Of a stretch of DNA of 8,080 nucleotides, positions 5,226 through 8,080 are shown piece after piece. Source of the DNA: Fulvivirga aurantia (GTDB taxonomy: Bacteria > Bacteroidota > Bacteroidia > Cytophagales > Cyclobacteriaceae); NCBI RefSeq assembly GCF_009711475.1, contig NZ_SMMD01000779.1, positions 1 to 8,080 of the forward strand, given 5' to 3'. A program made the translations under genes and the position numbers. Below the pieces are notes generated by a model. It had not been told where the DNA came from. It saw nothing but the letters and a program-made list of their open reading frames with translations, and did no database searches. Within the stretch, counting starts at the first letter, position 1; the number at the start of each line of letters is the position of its first letter.

Positions 5226-6480
5226 AGATCAAAAATCGATATGGCATCCATTTACTCCATTAAAAGGTGTAGATGATCCCTTATGCGTAGAAAAGGCAGA
5301 AGGGGTTTACTTGCATACTACTAGTGGCAAAAAAATCATAGACGCTGTTTCATCATGGTGGGTCAATCTCCATGGCCATAGTCACCCTAAAATTTCCAGT
5401 GCCATAGCTAACCAGGCTGCCACCCTGGAGCATGTTATTTTCGCTGGATTCACTCACAAACCAGCCATTCAATTAGCGGAAAATCTATTATCCATTTTAC
5501 CTAGCAATCAAAACAAAGTCTTCTACTCTGATAATGGAAGCACATCTGTTGAAGTGGCTTTAAAAATGGCTTTTCAATATTGGTATAACAAAGGCTCAGA
5601 AAAAAACAGAGTCATCGCAATAGATGGCGCTTACCACGGAGATACTTTTGGCTCCATGTCGGTAGGAGAAAGAAGCGATTTTACAAGACCTTTTTTTAAA
5701 CAGCTTTTTGATGTTGACTTTATAGATTTCCCTACCAAGGACAATGAAGAAATAGTTTTTAAACAGTTTAAAGAGTATATCGTCTCGGGTGATGTCGCTT
5801 CATTTATTTTCGAACCAATAGTTCAAGGTGCTTCTGGAATGCGCATCTATAGGCCAGAATTTCTCGATAAGCTTATAAAATACGCTCAAGACAGGCAAAT
5901 CGTATGTATAGCAGATGAGGTAATGACGGGCTTCGGCAGAACGGGCAAAAACTTCGCTTCTGACCATATAGAAAACAAACCTGACATTATGTGTCTTTCC
6001 AAAGGTCTAACTGGAGGGGCTATGGCATTAGGCGCTACATCTTGTACTCGTGAAATCGTATCAGCTTTTGACTCTCCGGAGCTAATAAAAACCTTCTTAC
6101 ATGGCCATTCTTTTACAGCAAACCCAATTGCCTGTGCTGCGGCTAATGCAAGCTTTGAGTTGCTCCTTACTGAAGAATGCCAAGATAACATTAAGCGAAT
6201 AACCGATCAACACGTGAATTTTAAAAACAGTCACATAGATATACCTATTGTTAAAGAAATAAGAACCATAGGTACGATTCTGGCTATAGAATTTAAAACT
6301 GATCAGGATAGCTCTTACTTCAGTGAAATGAGAAATCGCCTTTATCCCTTCTTCATTGAGAGAAATGTTTTATTAAGACCATTGGGCAATCTCATCTACA
6401 TTATCCCCCCTTACATCATTACTAATGATGAATTGAGTAAAGTTTATGGTGCTATCGAAGACTTTCTAATTGAGCCTTAG
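5209..6480 (+). CDS. bioA: 7,8-diaminononanoate (DAPA) aminotransferase
   Basis: BioA is a class III PLP aminotransferase that converts KAPA to DAPA; the E. coli type uses S-adenosylmethionine as amino donor. The product has 423 residues, the usual length. Motifs are IWHPFTPL (11-18), SSWWVNLHGHSHP with Trp51-Trp52, FYSDNGSTSVEVALKMAFQYW (start at 105), the PLP-ring region GAYHGDTFGSMSVG with Tyr142, FEPIVQGASGM, DEVMTGFGRTG with Asp236, LSKGLTGG with Schiff-base Lys265, FLHGHSFTANPIACAAANAS, and LLRPLGN with Arg390 near the C-terminus. Phe15 stands where E. coli has Tyr17, and GHSFT replaces GPTFM, features I recall from the lysine-using B. subtilis BioK. The paired Trp is as in E. coli. The donor is therefore uncertain. 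The gene closes the cluster and ends 3 bp from the convergent channel gene. Confidence 0.93.
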   Translation: MNWVTRDQKSIWHPFTPLKGVDDPLCVEKAEGVYLHTTSGKKIIDAVSSWWVNLHGHSHPKISSAIANQAATLEHVIFAGFTHKPAIQLAENLLSILPSNQNKVFYSDNGSTSVEVALKMAFQYWYNKGSEKNRVIAIDGAYHGDTFGSMSVGERSDFTRPFFKQLFDVDFIDFPTKDNEEIVFKQFKEYIVSGDVASFIFEPIVQGASGMRIYRPEFLDKLIKYAQDRQIVCIADEVMTGFGRTGKNFASDHIENKPDIMCLSKGLTGGAMALGATSCTREIVSAFDSPELIKTFLHGHSFTANPIACAAANASFELLLTEECQDNIKRITDQHVNFKNSHIDIPIVKEIRTIGTILAIEFKTDQDSSYFSEMRNRLYPFFIERNVLLRPLGNLIYIIPPYIITNDELSKVYGAIEDFLIEP

Positions 6481-6483
6481 AGG

Positions 6484-8080
6484 CTACTTTTCACTGCTTT
6501 TAGCAGCTAAAAAATCTTCAACTTTTTTCTTCAATTCCGGAGTGTTTTTAGTGTACTCCGGAGTGTTTCCCTTTTTCTCTGGGAAAGTTTCAACATGCAA
6601 TGTTTGTGTTGGAAACGCAAACTCTACACCTATCTCTTCCGCCAGTCTTATGATGTCTAATAGTATCTCATGTCTTGCCTTTAGCTCTTCTGTCCAGCTA
6701 GGCACTTTAAAGAAAATATAAAACATGATACTGAGAGATGAATCTGCCATGTTATTCAGATGAATCTCAAAATAGTCTTTTCTTGTTTGAGGGTGCTTTT
6801 TAACCACCTCTTTCAAGCCTTCGACAAAAACCTCGATTAAATCTGGAGGCGTACCGTATGTCACACCTATATTGAAGAAAAACCTTCTATAAACACGCAA
6901 ACCATGGTTATCAATAGTCTGATTTGTAATTACCCCATTAGGAATATACATTAATGAGTTTCTGAACGTCCTTATCCTGGTAGACCTAAAACCGACCTCT
7001 TCCACAGTACCATCAACATCACCAGATGTTATCCAGTCGCCAACCTGAAAAGGACGATCAATAAATATCATGAGTGAGCCGAAAAAGTTTTTGATAGTAT
7101 CTTGAGCAGCCAGTGCAAATGCAATACCTCCAATAGAAATACCAGCTATAAGACCCGTTATATTAAACTCTAAATTATCAAGTATAAACAGGGCTCCTAA
7201 GATTACAACAAATGTCTTCAGAACTTTTCGTAAAAGAGGCACCAACTGATCATCCAGGGTGCTTTCAGTCTTTTCTGCGACTCTACCGAAATATAGGCTA
7301 ACTATATCTACAAGGCGGTAGAAAAATATAATGGCAAATACAGGCCAAATTGCTTTAAGAGCCAATATCACATATTCTGCCATCGTAATTGGCAACTGTA
7401 ACACTGGCACAAACAGAATTAACAGAGGAAAAATAACTAAGAAACTAATTGGTTTAGCCACCGGGATTACTACTTCATCAGCTAGTCGCTTATAGCCAAA
7501 CTTCATTAGTAATTCGATAATTAGCTTTTCAAATACAAAAGTGAAAAGCTTGTGAAGTATAAACGAAGCCGCAATTAAAATTAAGATTCCCAGCAGTTGC
7601 CAGGAATATAGCCCAAGATATTTTTCGCCTCCTGTAGGGAGGATTTCTAAAAGTTTATGTGTTCCAAAACGATAAACTTGTTTATGCCAAACGTCTATTT
7701 GTCTGGCAGATTTATTACTATAATACCAACGCTTTCCTTTCTTCTGAAGGAATAGGTCGGGATACTTTTGCTGTACAGGGTAATACCGGCTTTTACCACT
7801 TACAGAGTCTTTGTACGCACCTACTCTCGGTATTTCTTCTAGGTCTATGTATATACCTCTACCATCATAAATCTGTTTTAATTCTTTGGCCAGATTTACA
7901 GCTTCCTCTTCAGAAAAATAGTCTGGATCAAAAACTTTAGCTGAAACTTTTGGGTGGTAAGTTTCATCTTGCAAAAACTTTAAATGAGTAAGTACTGTAT
8001 GGTAAGGAGAAGATAAGTTGTAAACTAATGTATCCTTTGATGTGATGACTTTTTTTTGTGCTAGCACTCCATTGGCTAAT
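6484..8080 (-). CDS. MscS-family mechanosensitive ion channel with periplasmic N-terminal domain (5' end outside the window)
   Basis: This is a predicted inner-membrane small-conductance mechanosensitive channel that releases solutes on hypo-osmotic shock. At least 531 residues are visible. The frame runs past the GTG at 8067 to the right edge (LANG before VLAQKK), which reads as the end of a signal peptide cut before Gln, so the true start lies beyond 8080. Numbered from that GTG, residues about 1-150 form a soluble, presumably periplasmic domain with GRGIYIDLEEIP. Hydrophobic segments follow at about 153-179, 199-227, 229-260 and 281-297. The pore helix and hinge come next (GISIGGIAFALAAQDTIKNF, then MIFIDRPFQVGDW), then the beta domain (DVDGTVEEVGFRSTRIRT, YIPNGVITNQTI). 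A cytoplasmic alpha/beta domain extends to about 495. The tail is charged and contains NTPEYTK-NTPELKK. It is much longer than E. coli MscS, but the domain order is typical of larger MscS homologues. Confidence 0.9.
   Translation of the reverse strand, partial: LANGVLAQKKVITSKDTLVYNLSSPYHTVLTHLKFLQDETYHPKVSAKVFDPDYFSEEEAVNLAKELKQIYDGRGIYIDLEEIPRVGAYKDSVSGKSRYYPVQQKYPDLFLQKKGKRWYYSNKSARQIDVWHKQVYRFGTHKLLEILPTGGEKYLGLYSWQLLGILILIAASFILHKLFTFVFEKLIIELLMKFGYKRLADEVVIPVAKPISFLVIFPLLILFVPVLQLPITMAEYVILALKAIWPVFAIIFFYRLVDIVSLYFGRVAEKTESTLDDQLVPLLRKVLKTFVVILGALFILDNLEFNITGLIAGISIGGIAFALAAQDTIKNFFGSLMIFIDRPFQVGDWITSGDVDGTVEEVGFRSTRIRTFRNSLMYIPNGVITNQTIDNHGLRVYRRFFFNIGVTYGTPPDLIEVFVEGLKEVVKKHPQTRKDYFEIHLNNMADSSLSIMFYIFFKVPSWTEELKARHEILLDIIRLAEEIGVEFAFPTQTLHVETFPEKKGNTPEYTKNTPELKKKVEDFLAAKSSEK
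6536..6568. repeat. Two 12-bp direct copies forming a hairpin in the channel gene tail, downstream of bioA
   Basis: TCCGGAGTGTTT occurs at 6536-6547 and again at 6557-6568, 21 bases apart, so each copy encodes the same NTPE core on the minus strand in a seven-residue repeat. Because TCCGGA is itself a palindrome, TCCGGAGT (6536-6543) also pairs with ACTCCGGA (6555-6562) across an 11-base loop. A second small stem follows (TTTCCC 6566-6571 with GGGAAA 6581-6586). Both lie 55-106 bases past the bioA stop and could fold in a bioA read-through transcript. No T-tract makes either a classic terminator. Confidence 0.5.

Noticed and set aside
6470..6721. Plus-strand open frame after bioA
   Set aside because: It is the complement of the conserved C-terminal region of the MscS-family channel, so it is a shadow.
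8065..8067. GTG at 8067 as the start of the MscS-family gene
   Set aside because: The frame stays open to the window edge, and the residues around it (LANGVLAQ) look like the end of a signal peptide, so the start lies outside the window.
1..8080. Mobile element, CRISPR array, toxin-antitoxin or phage-defence system
   Set aside because: I saw no transposase, integrase, regular spaced repeats, terminal inverted repeats or defence-type domains. All long coding regions have ordinary metabolic or envelope assignments, apart from one unknown secreted protein.

Overview
The window looks like chromosomal DNA from a member of the Bacteroidota, probably a Cytophagales- or Flavobacteria-like marine or soil bacterium. 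Four things point there: a type IX secretion C-terminal sorting domain at the left edge, signal peptides cleaved just before Gln, AT-rich DNA with few Shine-Dalgarno sequences, and a perfect TAnnTTTG -7 promoter box. No mobile element, integrase, CRISPR array, tRNA or rRNA is visible. Most of the window is ordinary housekeeping and envelope sequence.

Layout from left to right. (1) Positions 1-672 hold the C-terminal end of a large secreted or surface protein with a T9SS sorting domain. (2) Positions 760-1464 encode a small secreted protein rich in His, Arg and Tyr that I do not recognise, followed by a strong intrinsic terminator. (3) Positions 1570-2433 encode an SDR oxidoreductase whose active-site layout is that of 2,4-dienoyl-CoA reductase, not a classical YxxxK enzyme. 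(4) Convergent to it, with a 2-bp gap, is an LpxR-type outer-membrane lipid A deacylase-like barrel on the minus strand (2436-3437). (5) Divergent from that, 46 bp away, is the biotin cluster bioF-bioD-bioA (3484-6480), with overlapping genes. (6) Convergent to bioA, with a 3-bp gap, is a large MscS-family mechanosensitive channel on the minus strand, running off the right edge.

The biotin cluster carries three consecutive steps: pimeloyl thioester plus alanine to KAPA (BioF), KAPA to DAPA (BioA), and DAPA to dethiobiotin (BioD). Biotin synthase (bioB) and the pimeloyl-forming genes (bioC, bioH or equivalents) are not in the window and must lie elsewhere if the pathway is complete. The other genes deal with the envelope (LpxR-like, MscS, secreted proteins) or unsaturated fatty acid breakdown (dienoyl-CoA reductase). 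They have no obvious functional link with biotin beyond adjacency.

I found no convincing undescribed system. The most useful second looks are the His/Arg-rich secreted protein, the amino-donor question for BioA, the altered P-loop of BioD, the non-ATG start of the LpxR-like gene, and a small palindromic repeat in the channel gene's tail just past bioA.
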